A DNA stretch of 64,000 nt from Chitinophagales bacterium (GTDB lineage Bacteria > Bacteroidota > Bacteroidia > Chitinophagales > Saprospiraceae): contig JAKSDI010000202.1 of NCBI GenBank assembly GCA_022360175.1, forward strand, positions 28,010 to 92,009. Direction: 5' to 3'. Under the pieces are notes generated by a model that saw only the letters and a program-made list of their open reading frames with translations, searched no databases and had not been told where the DNA came from. The translations under genes and the position numbers were made by a program. This document shows positions 37,099 to 46,741 of the stretch, one piece after another (positions within the stretch are counted from its first letter, which is position 1; every line of letters starts with the position of its first letter).

Positions 37099-39345
37099 GT
37101 GAAAGCTCCAACACTTGCCCTTTTCATAATATTACTATGCCTTACCAATGCCTTTTCCCAAAGTCAGGATACTCGGCCTAAAGTTGCACTTGTACTTAGT
37201 GGTGGTGCGGCAAAGGGTTTTGCACATATCGGTGTACTAAAGGTACTGGAGGAAGTAGGCATTGAGCCCGATATTATTACAGGTACCAGTATGGGTAGTA
37301 TTATAGGAGGCTTGTATGCTATTGGTTACCGCGCAGACACACTGGAACAATTAATCATTGAGCAAGACTGGAATCAGGTGCTTAGTGATCAGGTCCCTCT
37401 ACAAACTGTCATTTTTGAAGAAAAACCCTACTTCGAAAACCAGCTACTAGAGTTATCTTATGAGCATGGTAAAATACAATCCCCATCGGGCCTGATTTAC
37501 GGCCAACAGGTGGATCTGTTATTATCTAAACTAAGCCTGTCTGCCTACCCCCTTACTGATTTTAAAGAATATCCGATCCCTTTTCGTTGTGTAGCAGCAG
37601 ATATTGCAAAAGGAGAACCCGTAACCATTGATAGTGGCTACCTGCCTACAGCAATGCGCAGTAGCATGAGTATACCTACTGCCTTTACGCCTATTCAAAG
37701 AGATAGTGCGCTTTTAATAGATGGTGGTTTAATTCGCAATTTCCCTGTAGTTGAAGCAGTAGAATGGGGGGCAGATATTGTCATTGGTGTATATACTGGC
37801 TGGCAACAAGCAGATGTTGAAGGCCTAAAGAGTTTTTCTAATATTCTGTTACAAGCAGGTTTTTTGATGAGTGTTAAGGATGCAGAGGAACAAATGCCTT
37901 ATGTAGATATTTATATTGCTCCAGAGCTTAGCGAATACGGAGCACAGGATTTTTTAAAGGCAGATTCCATCATTGCTCAAGGCGAAAAAGCAGCTCGTGC
38001 TCAATTACCACTTCTGAAGCAATTGGCTGATTCACTCAACCTACTGAAGCCTGCACCAAAACGAAAGTCTCTAAATAAGATTGAGTGGCTATATATCAGT
38101 CAAATCAATGTAGTAGGAAATCGTAAACTACCTGATGAAGAAATCATTGAACGCGCAGGCATCCAAACAGGAACGACCACCCTCATTGAAGACCTGGAAC
38201 AAGCAATCAACCGCCTGGTTGGTACCAATGACTTTGAAAAGGTAAGTTATCAATTGCATCAGGAAGAAGGACTGACCATTTTAACGTTAGAATGCATAGA
38301 GAAAGCCCCCAATCTGATCCGTACAGCCATACATTATGACAAATATACTGGTGCTGGTTTATTATTGAATTTGAGTACTCACAACCTCCTCTTACCCACT
38401 TCCCGTTTAATGGTAACGGGCATGATAGCAGAAAACTATCGATTCCACCTCAATTACTTGAAATACCTGGACGGATTACAGCAAACCAATCTTTCCACAA
38501 CACTTTCCTATACAAGAGATGAAATACCCATTTTTCAGGATGGCCGGCAAAACGAGACCTTCAAAGTGAAAGAATTCTTAGTAGACTTCAAGTTGCAACG
38601 GCGTATTGGCATCAATAATATGATTGGAATAGGAGTACAAAGAGAGCATTTGTTTTTTTCACCAGCAGTCAGTAGTACTCCCATCTTTGAATCACTCAAT
38701 TACACCAATCACAATGCCTATGCATTTTGGGAAATGAATACCCTGAATAGTAATAAGTTTCCTACTAAAGGGACCGCTTTGTCTGTTGAGTTTAAAGCCA
38801 TCAATAACAATCGTATAAGATTAGAGTTAATTGATGGAGAAGATATTTCAACGGCAGACAGCTTATTTGCTTTTGATCCTTATTTGAAAATAACTACTCA
38901 ATTAAAGACATATATTCCCTTGCACGCCAAGGCATCCCTTGTATTATCTCCTTTTATTGGATTGGTATTTAATCCCAGTAATACTTTTGGCGATTTTTAT
39001 CTGGTAGGAGCCCCTACCCCTCTTACAAGGCGATCTATTCCTTTTTATGGCTTAAACGCCAATCAGCTAATCGCCCAGTATGCGCTTGGTACCGGATTGG
39101 GATATCAGCATCGCCTGAGAAATAATTTATTCCTTTCTATAGATGCCAATGCTGGTTGGTTTGCCAGTCCTGACAATCCAGATACTCCTTTTCCACTGCC
39201 TGCTAATTTTACAGCAGGGATAGGTACTAGCATTGGTTATGATTCATTTCTCGGCCCTGTCCGTTTTACTACTATGTTTCCCTTTGCAGGTGATGATTTG
39301 CCAAGTACGCTCAATTTTTTCCTAACTCTGGGGCATAACTTCTAA
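37099..39345 (+). CDS. Patatin-like phospholipase fused to POTRA and Omp85/BamA-type barrel
   Basis: 748 residues starting with GTG at 37099. Signal peptide MKAPTLALFIILLCLTNAFSQ. The patatin domain (about 28-230) has 'LSGGAAKGFAHIGVL' (oxyanion hole), 'GTSMGSIIGGLYA' (nucleophile Ser in GxSxG) and 'LIDGGLIRNFPV' (Asp of the DG dyad). A POTRA-like segment follows ('INVVGNRKLPDEEIIERAG', about 335-410). The C-terminal 330 residues form a beta-barrel of the surface-antigen (Omp85) type ending in 'LTLGHNF' with a terminal Phe. This is the PlpD/type Vd layout: a lipase displayed at the outer membrane. Confidence 0.93.
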   Translation: MKAPTLALFIILLCLTNAFSQSQDTRPKVALVLSGGAAKGFAHIGVLKVLEEVGIEPDIITGTSMGSIIGGLYAIGYRADTLEQLIIEQDWNQVLSDQVPLQTVIFEEKPYFENQLLELSYEHGKIQSPSGLIYGQQVDLLLSKLSLSAYPLTDFKEYPIPFRCVAADIAKGEPVTIDSGYLPTAMRSSMSIPTAFTPIQRDSALLIDGGLIRNFPVVEAVEWGADIVIGVYTGWQQADVEGLKSFSNILLQAGFLMSVKDAEEQMPYVDIYIAPELSEYGAQDFLKADSIIAQGEKAARAQLPLLKQLADSLNLLKPAPKRKSLNKIEWLYISQINVVGNRKLPDEEIIERAGIQTGTTTLIEDLEQAINRLVGTNDFEKVSYQLHQEEGLTILTLECIEKAPNLIRTAIHYDKYTGAGLLLNLSTHNLLLPTSRLMVTGMIAENYRFHLNYLKYLDGLQQTNLSTTLSYTRDEIPIFQDGRQNETFKVKEFLVDFKLQRRIGINNMIGIGVQREHLFFSPAVSSTPIFESLNYTNHNAYAFWEMNTLNSNKFPTKGTALSVEFKAINNNRIRLELIDGEDISTADSLFAFDPYLKITTQLKTYIPLHAKASLVLSPFIGLVFNPSNTFGDFYLVGAPTPLTRRSIPFYGLNANQLIAQYALGTGLGYQHRLRNNLFLSIDANAGWFASPDNPDTPFPLPANFTAGIGTSIGYDSFLGPVRFTTMFPFAGDDLPSTLNFFLTLGHNF

Positions 39346-39431
39346 GGTTCTTTAAAAAAATGCCTTCTTCTGATGACGGCTGACAAATGAGCAGTGGATA
39401 TTTATCTATTTTAGCTGTTAAAAATCTGAAG

Positions 39432-40877
39432 ATGAAAAAAATATTACTCCAATTATTTACGCTCTTATTGCCGCTCTTTGCTATAGCTCAGGAAGAAGCT
39501 AACTTACTAGGTACCTGGACAGACCTTGAACTGGTAGGTTCTAGCTGGTATGATAATGCATTCAATGAAGTATGGGGCATTACCGTCAATGGACATGAAT
39601 ATGCTATTGTAGGTAGTACGCTTGGAACTCATTTTATTGACGTTACCGATCCTGCCAATCCATTTGAAGCTCATGTTGTAGAAGGGGCATCACAGGGAGA
39701 TCATATTATACACCGTGATTATCATGATTATAATGGCTACCTCTATGCCGTTTGTGATGAAGGTAATAGTACCATGCAAATCATTGATATTTCTCAGCTT
39801 CCCGAAACGATTACTGTTGAATACGATTCAAATGAAGCCATCCGTACGGCACACAATATATTCATAGATACGGCGAGGGCTCATCTATATGCTTTTGCAT
39901 TGGATGGTGGCCCACAAGGGTACTCTGCCATGCGCATTTATGATATTAGTGAACCTACAGAGCCTGAATTTCTGGCAGAACACAATCAGTTTGGCGGTAT
40001 TTTTGCAGGCCACGTACACGATGGTTATGTACGTGATGGAGCCACCTTTCTCAACTGTGGAAATGACGGTTTTGCAATCGTTGACTTTACAGACCCTCAA
40101 AATCCAGAAACACTTAGCACTTTAGACAACTATCCTCATCAGGGGTATAATCACTCTGGCTGGCTTTCTGATGATGGTCAATATTACTATATGGCAGATG
40201 AGAATCACGGCTATGACATCAAAGTAGTAGACGTAACTGATCCATGTAATGCAGAAGTTATAGATCTTTTTGATGCAGAAGTCACTGCTCCTACCAGTAT
40301 CCCACACAACCAGTTGGTAGCCTGCAATTACCTTTATGTATCCTACTACTATGATGGAATGATAGTATACGATATTTCAGATCCTGCTGCACCAGAAAAA
40401 GTACTGTATTATGATACTTCCGTTGAGCCAGATGGCAGCAGCTACAAAGGCGCCTGGGGAATCTTTCCTTATCTTCCTTCCGGGAATATTTTGGTAATTG
40501 ATATGCAGGAAGGCTTGTTTGTATTTGAAGGAATGGGTGATAACTGTGATCCAAATGCTGCATTAGAACCTGTTAATGTTGACTGTCTTACTCCTACTTC
40601 TACCGACGAAGTACAAACTCCTGATCAAATCACAGTATCTCCTGTACCAGCTCGCGAGCAACTAAATCTGGACATCAATCTATCTTCCGCTGATAAAGTA
40701 AATGTGCAATTGTATAATGCGAATGGGCAAATAACACAAAGCTGGGAGCCTCTGCAGCTACAAAGTGGCACTCAACAAATGACCTTGCCACTAGCTAATG
40801 GACTTACTTCTGGTTTATATATTCTCAAACTGGAAGGAACGACTGTTAATTCAACGGCACGGGTTATTATTCAGTAA
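39432..40877 (+). CDS. LVIVD-repeat (choice-of-anchor B type) protein with T9SS type A tail
   Basis: 481 residues from the ATG at 39432 (signal peptide MKKILLQLFTLLLPLFAIAQ); an upstream ATG at 39387 lacks a signal peptide at the right place. Six propeller-type repeats of the form '..x-I-D-(I/V)-(S/T)-D-P-...-P-E' are visible, for example 'THFIDVTDPANP', 'MRIYDISEPTEPEF', 'FAIVDFTDPQNPET', 'IKVVDVTDPCNAEV', 'MIVYDISDPAAPEK'. The C-terminal 85 residues are a T9SS sorting tail ('ITVSPVPAREQLNLDI'). It is probably surface-attached. The function is unknown. Confidence 0.9.
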   Translation: MKKILLQLFTLLLPLFAIAQEEANLLGTWTDLELVGSSWYDNAFNEVWGITVNGHEYAIVGSTLGTHFIDVTDPANPFEAHVVEGASQGDHIIHRDYHDYNGYLYAVCDEGNSTMQIIDISQLPETITVEYDSNEAIRTAHNIFIDTARAHLYAFALDGGPQGYSAMRIYDISEPTEPEFLAEHNQFGGIFAGHVHDGYVRDGATFLNCGNDGFAIVDFTDPQNPETLSTLDNYPHQGYNHSGWLSDDGQYYYMADENHGYDIKVVDVTDPCNAEVIDLFDAEVTAPTSIPHNQLVACNYLYVSYYYDGMIVYDISDPAAPEKVLYYDTSVEPDGSSYKGAWGIFPYLPSGNILVIDMQEGLFVFEGMGDNCDPNAALEPVNVDCLTPTSTDEVQTPDQITVSPVPAREQLNLDINLSSADKVNVQLYNANGQITQSWEPLQLQSGTQQMTLPLANGLTSGLYILKLEGTTVNSTARVIIQ

Positions 40878-40920
40878 TCCTGGCGGTCATTATATCGGTA
40901 AAATCTCTTATTAATTCTAT

Positions 40921-40955
40921 AAAACCTGCCTGTAAATTACCTACAGGCAGGTTTT
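40921..40955. terminator. Intrinsic terminator (bidirectional)
   Basis: Perfect 14-bp stem AAAACCTGCCTGTA / TACAGGCAGGTTTT with a 7-nt loop, followed by ATTATTTT on the plus strand and preceded by A-rich sequence. It lies 43 bp past the stop of the LVIVD protein gene. Confidence 0.9.
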
Positions 40956-41096
40956 ATTATTTTCAGTCGTTTATTAGGGAGATCATCTGAGGAGAAAACA
41001 CGACAAACCTATTTTTTAGATATTTTTCCAATTAATGATGCTTCATAATGGTTTAAAACTAAATTCCGAACAGCTTTTGACAAGCGGCCGTAAATC

Positions 41097-41375
41097 AAAA
41101 AACTGGGAGTACTATGAAGAAACTCCCAGCCCATAAATGCGTGCACAAAATCTACGCTGAATGACTGAAACGTCTCCATGCTTTCAGCATGAATCCTATT
41201 TTAACCTTAGACTCAAAATTATTGTTTCAATCAATCTAAAAACCGGAGATGGGAGAATAAGTCTCCGATAACGTAAACAGTGCATACCAAATGATAACAC
41301 CTACTATTAAACTATTTCTGTAAATTCTTTTCCTTACTTTTTTCTTATGCTCGCTCTAACAGGGATGCATAAACT
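41097..41375 (-). ncRNA. Structured 3' element, copy A (with intrinsic terminator)
   Basis: On the minus strand this starts within the last codons of the TPR gene (for YASLLERA) and runs to a hairpin with U-run at 41129-41097 (CTGGGAGT / ACTCCCAG then TTTTTT). Inner hairpins: ATCGGAGA / TCTCCGGT (41269-41262 with 41249-41242) and CATGC / GCATG (41191-41187 with 41181-41177). The same elements, in the same order, occur at 48957-49263 after an unrelated gene. The second stem shows compensatory changes between copies, and one G-U pair fits only the minus-strand RNA. Confidence 0.6.
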
Positions 41376-42130
41376 CTAAATTGTGTACTACGATATAATG
41401 CTTCCCTAAACCGGCTCGCTTGGTCGTAATACAAGCCTCCCTGAGGCCAACTGTTAATTAATTGTAAAGCTTTGGGTATCTGGTGCAATTTCAAATAAGT
41501 AAGAGTTAAATGCCATCGAACGATTTCATCCATTGGTGGTTCTACTTTGCCTTGAGCTATTATGAGCCACTTTATTGCCTGATCAGGTTCGTTTGCCAAT
41601 AAGGAGCTAATCCCAATATAAAGTGCAACATTAGTATCCTTTGATTTAGACCAATAAGTCTCTAAATTGTCTATAGCGCTCGCATAATCTTCATTGCTGT
41701 AATCAGCAAACCCTGGCTGAAGGTTTTCATCATTGGTATCATCAGCATAGAGTACTAATTCTAAAGAAAGGAGTTCAGGGGCTATAAGTTGATCTAAAGC
41801 GGCCTGCTGTTTTTGTTGATAAAACAACCAACCACTTAAGCCTAGTAAACCAACTAAAGCGATCCCCAAACTCCAACGAAAAAAACTAGTACACTTAAAA
41901 TTATTCTCGCCATTTATACTTTTATCTATACCCTGATTAATCCAACTTTTAATTTCTAGAAGTTTTTTGCCTCTCTCGCTTTGTACAAGCTGGGCAGAAA
42001 AATCTAACTCTTCTTTTAAATCCTGGTCACTAATCAAGCGTTCTTCAAACACACTACGCTCGTTTTCTTCCATTCGACCGCTCAGATATTGGTTGACCTG
42101 AATTAGTTGGTTTAATTTATTCGATTCCAT
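41345..42130 (-). CDS. Membrane-anchored anti-sigma-like protein with TPR region (copy 1)
   Basis: 261 residues. Residues 1-75 resemble the N-terminal domain of anti-ECF-sigma proteins ('INQYLSGRMEENERSVFEERL'-like helices, without zinc ligands). One membrane helix at about 84-104 ('SLGIALVGLLGLSGWLFY') is followed by an extracytoplasmic TPR-like part ('DYASAIDNLETYW', 'YIGISSLLANEPDQAIKWL', 'LTLTYLKLHQIPKALQLIN'). It starts 1 bp after the sigma gene stop, hence coupled. It is a near copy of the gene at 60890, but where that gene stops after 'EAL' this one continues with 16 residues ending YASLLERA. Predicted role: hold and release the sigma factor on an envelope signal. Confidence 0.8.
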   Translation of the reverse strand: MESNKLNQLIQVNQYLSGRMEENERSVFEERLISDQDLKEELDFSAQLVQSERGKKLLEIKSWINQGIDKSINGENNFKCTSFFRWSLGIALVGLLGLSGWLFYQQKQQAALDQLIAPELLSLELVLYADDTNDENLQPGFADYSNEDYASAIDNLETYWSKSKDTNVALYIGISSLLANEPDQAIKWLIIAQGKVEPPMDEIVRWHLTLTYLKLHQIPKALQLINSWPQGGLYYDQASRFREALYRSTQFRVYASLLERA

Positions 42131-42131
42131 G

Positions 42132-42704
42132 TCAACATTTATCTGTATAACTGAGTAATGTGTGGGTTTGTACCTTTAGCTTATTACGACAATCATGAAT
42201 ACGTTTTCGTAATGCATTATAATTGTAGTCTAATCGCTCTGAAATCTCTTTTAATCCGACTTGCTCCAAGTGAAACCACTTAATTATTTGTTTACAAGGT
42301 TCTCCCATATTTTCCAGTGCCTGATGAATTGCTTCCAGTCGCTCATTTTTGACAACTGCTCGAGCTAAAGCATCCTCACTTTCATCCATTATCGCATAAG
42401 CCGTACGGTCTAATCTTTCTGTAGGTTTTCTTTTTTTTCGCCTTAATTCTTCTTTCCAAATATTAGCTGCCAGTTGAAAAATATAACGATTTAACATTCC
42501 TTCCTCTTTATATCTTCCATCTCGTACTGCTATCCATAGACGCATTAATGTGAGCTGAACAATTTCTCGGCCTTCTTCTTCTGTACCACTATTTTTTCTA
42601 ACATGCCCTATGATCATAGCACTATAGGTTTTCGCTAAGTAGATAAATACATTATCATCTTTTGACTTTAACCCTTCCAGTATTTCTGAAGTAGTACGTT
42701 TCAT
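42132..42704 (-). CDS. ECF-type sigma-70 factor (copy 1)
   Basis: 190 residues. Region 2 is at about 20-90 ('SAMIIGHVRKNSGTEEEGREI', 'LTLMRLWIAVRDGRYKEEG', 'LNRYIFQLAANIWKEELRRK'). Region 4 is at about 130-185 ('ALENMGEPCKQIIKWFHLEQ', 'LKEISERLDYNYNALRKRIH'). It directs RNA polymerase to a small set of promoters. The anti-sigma-like gene follows with 1 bp between. It differs from the copy at 61629 by five residues, so both may recognise the same promoters, including their own conserved upstream region. Confidence 0.92.
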   Translation of the reverse strand: MKRTTSEILEGLKSKDDNVFIYLAKTYSAMIIGHVRKNSGTEEEGREIVQLTLMRLWIAVRDGRYKEEGMLNRYIFQLAANIWKEELRRKKRKPTERLDRTAYAIMDESEDALARAVVKNERLEAIHQALENMGEPCKQIIKWFHLEQVGLKEISERLDYNYNALRKRIHDCRNKLKVQTHTLLSYTDKC

Positions 42705-42830
42705 AAAATCTTACTAGTCTTTTCTCGTTTAAGAATACAAAACAACATGACCTCTGAGTAGTATTGTTACTTATCTACTCAAAGAAAACTTATATAATAA
42801 CTCACTATTTCATTGTAGCAGAGCGTCTTT
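42705..42830 (-). promoter_or_regulatory. Conserved upstream (promoter) region of sigma copy 1
   Basis: About 125 bp upstream of the start codon match the region upstream of the second sigma gene (62202-62330) with scattered substitutions. Blocks such as TAAGATTTT next to the start, TTTTGTATTCTTAAACGAG and CTTTGAGT are kept. Conservation of non-coding DNA suggests a shared promoter, perhaps autoregulated; a -33 TTTG is seen but the -7 box is not clear. Confidence 0.5.
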
Positions 42831-43077
42831 CAAATCATGAATTCAATTAAAAATCAGGGCCGGTAATGATTATCGGAGATCATAATCTGTAATAACATAA
42901 CAGGCTATATTTGCTGAGCTAACACTAATGAATAATGGCCTTTTTTACTGCCTTTACTCCTAAATAGGCGACACAAAGGAAACAGGCATCCACTCGCAGG
43001 TGGGGTTCAATTCCCATTATTTATGATCAGGTTGTAGTGACTTAGTAATAGTACGATTGCGAATTTGGCCAGTGACA
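42831..43077. other. Intergenic region between the SulP and sigma genes
   Basis: No gene is seen. A short stretch at 42961-43023 has outer complementarity and a GGTTCAATTCC-like loop resembling a degenerate tRNA 3' half, but it does not fold as a tRNA. Otherwise nothing is recognised. Confidence 0.3.
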
Positions 43078-44754
43078 TTAAATACCTGCCAATTCTCTAA
43101 CTTTTAAAACATGAGAAGGAATTTTTGTTCCATTGGCAACTCCTTCAGGTGAAACAAGCTCATCATTATCCGATACTATCGAAGTTACGTGTGCAGCTGA
43201 GTTTTCTATCCTGTATTCCTTTCGGAAACCAATCAGTTGTACAGAAATATTACGTTCTCCTGCGCCTTCATTTACAAATTCCTTTATCATTTGAAGCACA
43301 TCATGGTCAATATATACCGTGCTTGAAGCATCAACTATAATTTTGCTACCTTCAGGTAGATGAGCTAAAGTTTGCTTTATAGCTGCTTTGTTCAGAAAAG
43401 ATACTTCTTGAGCTAGTTCAATATTAATAGTTTCTCCTTCATGGTGTTTGTCTTTTTTAAAGAAGTAAGCTAACTTCATATTTCCTCGCAAAATGAAGTA
43501 AACACTCACCGCTAAACCAATTCCAACACCAACCAATAAATCTGTCATTACTATTGCTACAATGGTAACCACAAATGGTATAAATTGAAATTTTTTACTA
43601 TTTCTCCACATATGGATAAATTTTTGAGGATTGGCCAGTTTATAGCCAATGACCAATAAAACGGCCGCAAGTGATGCCAATGGAATCTTATTCAATAAAA
43701 ATGGAATTGTAAGTACCGCACCCATTAGAAAAACACCATGCGAAATTGCTGCAATTTTGGTTTTACCTCCAGAACTTACATTTGCTGAAGTCCTAACTAT
43801 TACAGAAGTCACGGGAATTCCACCTATTAAACAACTTAACATATTTCCTATACCTTGAGCTTTTAACTCTCTATTTGTATTTGTATATCGCTTCAAAGGA
43901 TCTATTTTATCCGCAGCTTCAATACATAGTAACGTTTCGATACTCGCTACTGCAGCAATGGTAGCTGCAACAATCCAAATCTCAACATTCGCTATTTGGG
44001 TAAAATCCGGTGAGCTAAACTGATCCCAAAATTGTGTCATGGATTCAGGTACTGGAAGGTTTACCAAATGGTCTTGACTTATTACCAAAGGTGAGCCTAT
44101 TGTCTTAAAGAATTCATTTATTACAATACCTGCCAATACAGCAACCAAAGCCCCTGGAATCGCTTTCATTTTTTTCAAAAATGGCACTTTTAAAAATGCA
44201 ATGAGAATAGCCAATGAAACCAATACTACAATAACGGCTCCTGGATGGATGAAATTAACAGCATTAACTAAGGTTGTAAAAATTTGATGATCTCCTGCTG
44301 CGTTGATGAAAAAATAATCACCTTCATGCATTTCATCAAATCCTACTGCGTGTGGTAGCTGCGATAAAATAATAATGATTCCTATCGCTGCCAACATCCC
44401 CTCTATAACATTAGATGGCAAGTAATTAGAAATCACTCCTGCTTTAATAAAGCCCAAGACAATCTGTATAGCACCTGCCAAAAAACCTGCCAATAAAAAA
44501 GCCTCAAACGACCCTAAACTTGCTATTGCCGCTAAAATAATTGCCGTCAACCCCGCAGCTGGCCCAGAAACGCTAAGTTGCGAACCACTAAGTGTACCAA
44601 TGACAATTCCAGCAACCACACCAGAAATAATACCTGAGAATAACGGTGCTCCACTCGCAAGGGCTATACCCAAACACAATGGTAGAGCAACTAAAAAGAC
44701 GACCAAGCCGGATTTTAAATCTGATTTCAAATATTTTGTTGTAAAATTCTGCAT
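43078..44754 (-). CDS. SulP-family inorganic anion transporter with STAS domain
   Basis: 558 residues. The N-terminus 'LKSGLVVFLVALPLCLGIALASGAP' parts is the SulP signature region. About 10-12 membrane helices follow to residue 420, including 'LSVSGPAAGLTAIILA' and 'AADKIDPLKRYTNTNRELKAQGIGN' parts. The C-terminal STAS domain (about 440-540) contains 'KIIVDASSTVYIDHDVLQMI'. Substrates in the family include sulfate and bicarbonate; the 'SGPAAG' form with this charged loop is common in the bicarbonate-type branch, but I cannot decide. It is the last gene of a response regulator - kinase - stress protein - transporter run. Confidence 0.92.
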   Translation of the reverse strand: MQNFTTKYLKSDLKSGLVVFLVALPLCLGIALASGAPLFSGIISGVVAGIVIGTLSGSQLSVSGPAAGLTAIILAAIASLGSFEAFLLAGFLAGAIQIVLGFIKAGVISNYLPSNVIEGMLAAIGIIIILSQLPHAVGFDEMHEGDYFFINAAGDHQIFTTLVNAVNFIHPGAVIVVLVSLAILIAFLKVPFLKKMKAIPGALVAVLAGIVINEFFKTIGSPLVISQDHLVNLPVPESMTQFWDQFSSPDFTQIANVEIWIVAATIAAVASIETLLCIEAADKIDPLKRYTNTNRELKAQGIGNMLSCLIGGIPVTSVIVRTSANVSSGGKTKIAAISHGVFLMGAVLTIPFLLNKIPLASLAAVLLVIGYKLANPQKFIHMWRNSKKFQFIPFVVTIVAIVMTDLLVGVGIGLAVSVYFILRGNMKLAYFFKKDKHHEGETINIELAQEVSFLNKAAIKQTLAHLPEGSKIIVDASSTVYIDHDVLQMIKEFVNEGAGERNISVQLIGFRKEYRIENSAAHVTSIVSDNDELVSPEGVANGTKIPSHVLKVRELAGI

Positions 44755-44783
44755 ATCTATGATAGGGTATATCCTATTACGTT

Positions 44784-45266
44784 TTATAAGTTGAAAAGGC
44801 TTATCAATGAATATTTCCTCTGTTGAGTTTCTTCCTTAAGCTCAACAGGAACTTCAATGATATTTTTTACGGTTTTTTTAATAAACCTAGTCGTGTTAAA
44901 CCATTTATTGTTTTGGAAACTTAGTGACTTATCCTTTGGGATGATTGCGTTCTCAATGCCCAGTCGATCTATAAAGTTTTGGAAAGCAAGCAAGTTGACA
45001 CCTGTAAACAGTTCAAAAGAAATCGCTTCAATATTGTTTTTATGTTCGCGTACAAAATGGCGTTGAGAATCTTTGAAACGATCGCTAAGTTGATTGTTAA
45101 TTTGTTCTCTTTCGCTAAAATGAGTAACTCCCCAGCGTGTGTCTGGCAAGCTGTAGCCCACGATGAAGATAATATCCAGCTTTGTATCTGGGAAGTTTAA
45201 AATAGCATACTCAGCAAGTTCCAATGATTCAACGGTAAAATCTGTGGGAATGAGTATTTTTCTCAT
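44784..45266 (-). CDS. Universal stress protein-like
   Basis: 160 residues from the ATG at 45266 (MRKILIPTDFTVESLELAEYA). The opening is that of UspA-type domains ('ILIPTDFT'), followed by 'LDIIFIVGYSLPDT' and 'NIEAISFELFTGVN...FIDRLGIENAIIPKD'. The ATP-binding 'G-x2-G-x9-G(S/T)' signature is not seen at the C-terminus, so it may not bind ATP. The gene lies between the kinase and the SulP transporter, 29 bp before the latter, and is probably part of the same operon. Confidence 0.72.
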   Translation of the reverse strand: MRKILIPTDFTVESLELAEYAILNFPDTKLDIIFIVGYSLPDTRWGVTHFSEREQINNQLSDRFKDSQRHFVREHKNNIEAISFELFTGVNLLAFQNFIDRLGIENAIIPKDKSLSFQNNKWFNTTRFIKKTVKNIIEVPVELKEETQQRKYSLISLFNL

Positions 45267-45343
45267 TTTTTCTAACTTTTGGGCAAACATAATTGCCGAT
45301 TGTTAGATTCACATAAGAGCGAAATTAAAATGAGATTAGAATT

Positions 45344-46732
45344 TTAACCCATCTTAAAAGTTATAGTATTTTTATTGGGTAGCTTTACTTTTACAATGGT
45401 TCCTTTTTCTATTTGTGAAAGCACACGTATTTCTCCTGAATGCATTTTAATGATACGGTATGCAAGCGGAAGTCCAAATCCAAACCCTTCTATTCCTCTT
45501 ACGTTGGAAGCACGGAAAAAGGGTTCAAAAACATTTTTCAATTCATTTTCAGGGATGCCAATACCCGAATCTTTTATTGTAAGTGATATAAAATCGCTAT
45601 CCGAAAATATCTTAACGGTCACCTGCTTGTTTTCTGAAAATTTACAAGCATTCTCAAGAATATTTTCTAACGCAACATATAAAAGGGATTCACTGCCCAA
45701 CAGTGTGATAGTGTCTGCATTTTCTGGCAATTCCTCAAAATTCAGTTCAATTTTATTACCGGGAATCGCTACATCGATATTCTTTTTTATGTTCAAGACT
45801 AGTTCATCCATGCGTATTGCCTCAATGACAAAGCCTTTAGAATCAAAATTGGTCTTGGCAAGTTTCAATAGTCCATTTACCAGCAGGTCAAGACGTGATG
45901 CCTCAAGGTCTATGTTTTTTAGAATGGCATGATACTCTTCTTTGCTCCTTGCTTTGTTAAGTGCAATTTCAGTCTGTCCCAATATTGCAGAAAGCGGATT
46001 TCTGAGCTCGTGAGATGCGTTATTTATGAAGTTGCTTTGAAGATCAAAAGATATCTGCAACCTGTCCAACATATTGTTAAAGGTTTGTGCCAGTTGTGCA
46101 AGCTCATCCCTGCCATTTGCCGTATTCAATCGAAGTGATAAATTTTCGGCACGAATTGAGTTAACTTCATTAATGATTTTAGAAATAGGGCTTAATGCTT
46201 GTTGCGCATAATATCTTCCTAAAATGAATATAAAAAGGATGCTTATAAAGAATGTAATAATCAGCGTATTTCTCAAATTATCAAGCTTCCCAAATCCATA
46301 AAGGTCCGTTGCAGATAGAACGACTATGAAATCTCCTTCATTATCGTGATATAACAAGCCTGTATAATAATATTCGCCTTGTTTTAATTCTGCGTATTCC
46401 TCATTAAATATTTTTTCAAAAAAACTTTTTGGTAAAGAGCTGTCTAATTTTATTAATGGTACTTTGCGTTTAGCATCAACCTGATAAATAACCTCTTTTT
46501 CATTTGGTAAGGTTTGCAAATGGCGGATCCTAATATCCTCATAAATGTCAATGTTTAATTCATCTTCTTCTAAATACGTTTGGGCAGCGATAGTAGCTCT
46601 CTGACTTAACCGTAGGTAAAACTCACTCTCTGTATATGTTTTTGAAAAATAATATATAAGTATAAAAATACCTATCAGAAACAAGCTGGTAAGAACTATG
46701 AAAATTGATGTGATTTTTGTTCTTAACTGCAT
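45344..46732 (-). CDS. Sensor histidine kinase of a two-component system
   Basis: 462 residues. First membrane helix about 8-30, periplasmic sensor about 31-155, second helix about 158-178 ('LIITFFISILFIFILGRYYA'), HAMP about 180-235, phosphoacceptor His in 'NNASHELRNPLSAILGQTE' (about 245), and the ATPase domain with N-box 'ILENACKFSEN', G1 'DSGIGIPE', and G2 'GFGFGLPLAYRII'. It autophosphorylates on an envelope signal and passes the phosphate to the adjacent regulator, whose gene ends 9 bp upstream. The sensor domain is not recognised. Confidence 0.93.
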   Translation of the reverse strand: MQLRTKITSIFIVLTSLFLIGIFILIYYFSKTYTESEFYLRLSQRATIAAQTYLEEDELNIDIYEDIRIRHLQTLPNEKEVIYQVDAKRKVPLIKLDSSLPKSFFEKIFNEEYAELKQGEYYYTGLLYHDNEGDFIVVLSATDLYGFGKLDNLRNTLIITFFISILFIFILGRYYAQQALSPISKIINEVNSIRAENLSLRLNTANGRDELAQLAQTFNNMLDRLQISFDLQSNFINNASHELRNPLSAILGQTEIALNKARSKEEYHAILKNIDLEASRLDLLVNGLLKLAKTNFDSKGFVIEAIRMDELVLNIKKNIDVAIPGNKIELNFEELPENADTITLLGSESLLYVALENILENACKFSENKQVTVKIFSDSDFISLTIKDSGIGIPENELKNVFEPFFRASNVRGIEGFGFGLPLAYRIIKMHSGEIRVLSQIEKGTIVKVKLPNKNTITFKMG

Positions 46733-46741
46733 AAAAAATGA

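Larger units (their letters stand above)
41390..42830. repeat. Direct repeat DR-1: sigma/anti-sigma cassette copy 1
   Basis: This stretch, including the sigma gene, the TPR gene up to its 'EAL' codons and about 125 bp of upstream DNA, is closely similar to 60890-62330 in the same orientation. The sigma proteins differ at 5 of 190 residues by my reading. The similarity ends at the paralogue's stop codon on one side and in the promoter region on the other. Confidence 0.9.

Noticed and set aside
41220..41310. 30-codon minus-strand ORF inside structured element copy A (ATG at GGTATGCACTG)
   Set aside because: Copy B has ACG in place of the ATG and the frame is not kept, so the element is not coding.
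42961..43023. tRNA-like sequence with complementary ends (TAAATAG / TTATTTA) and a GGTTCAATTCC loop
   Set aside because: Only 63 nt, T-stem pairs at three or four positions, and no anticodon arm with U33 can be drawn. Taken as chance or a decayed remnant.
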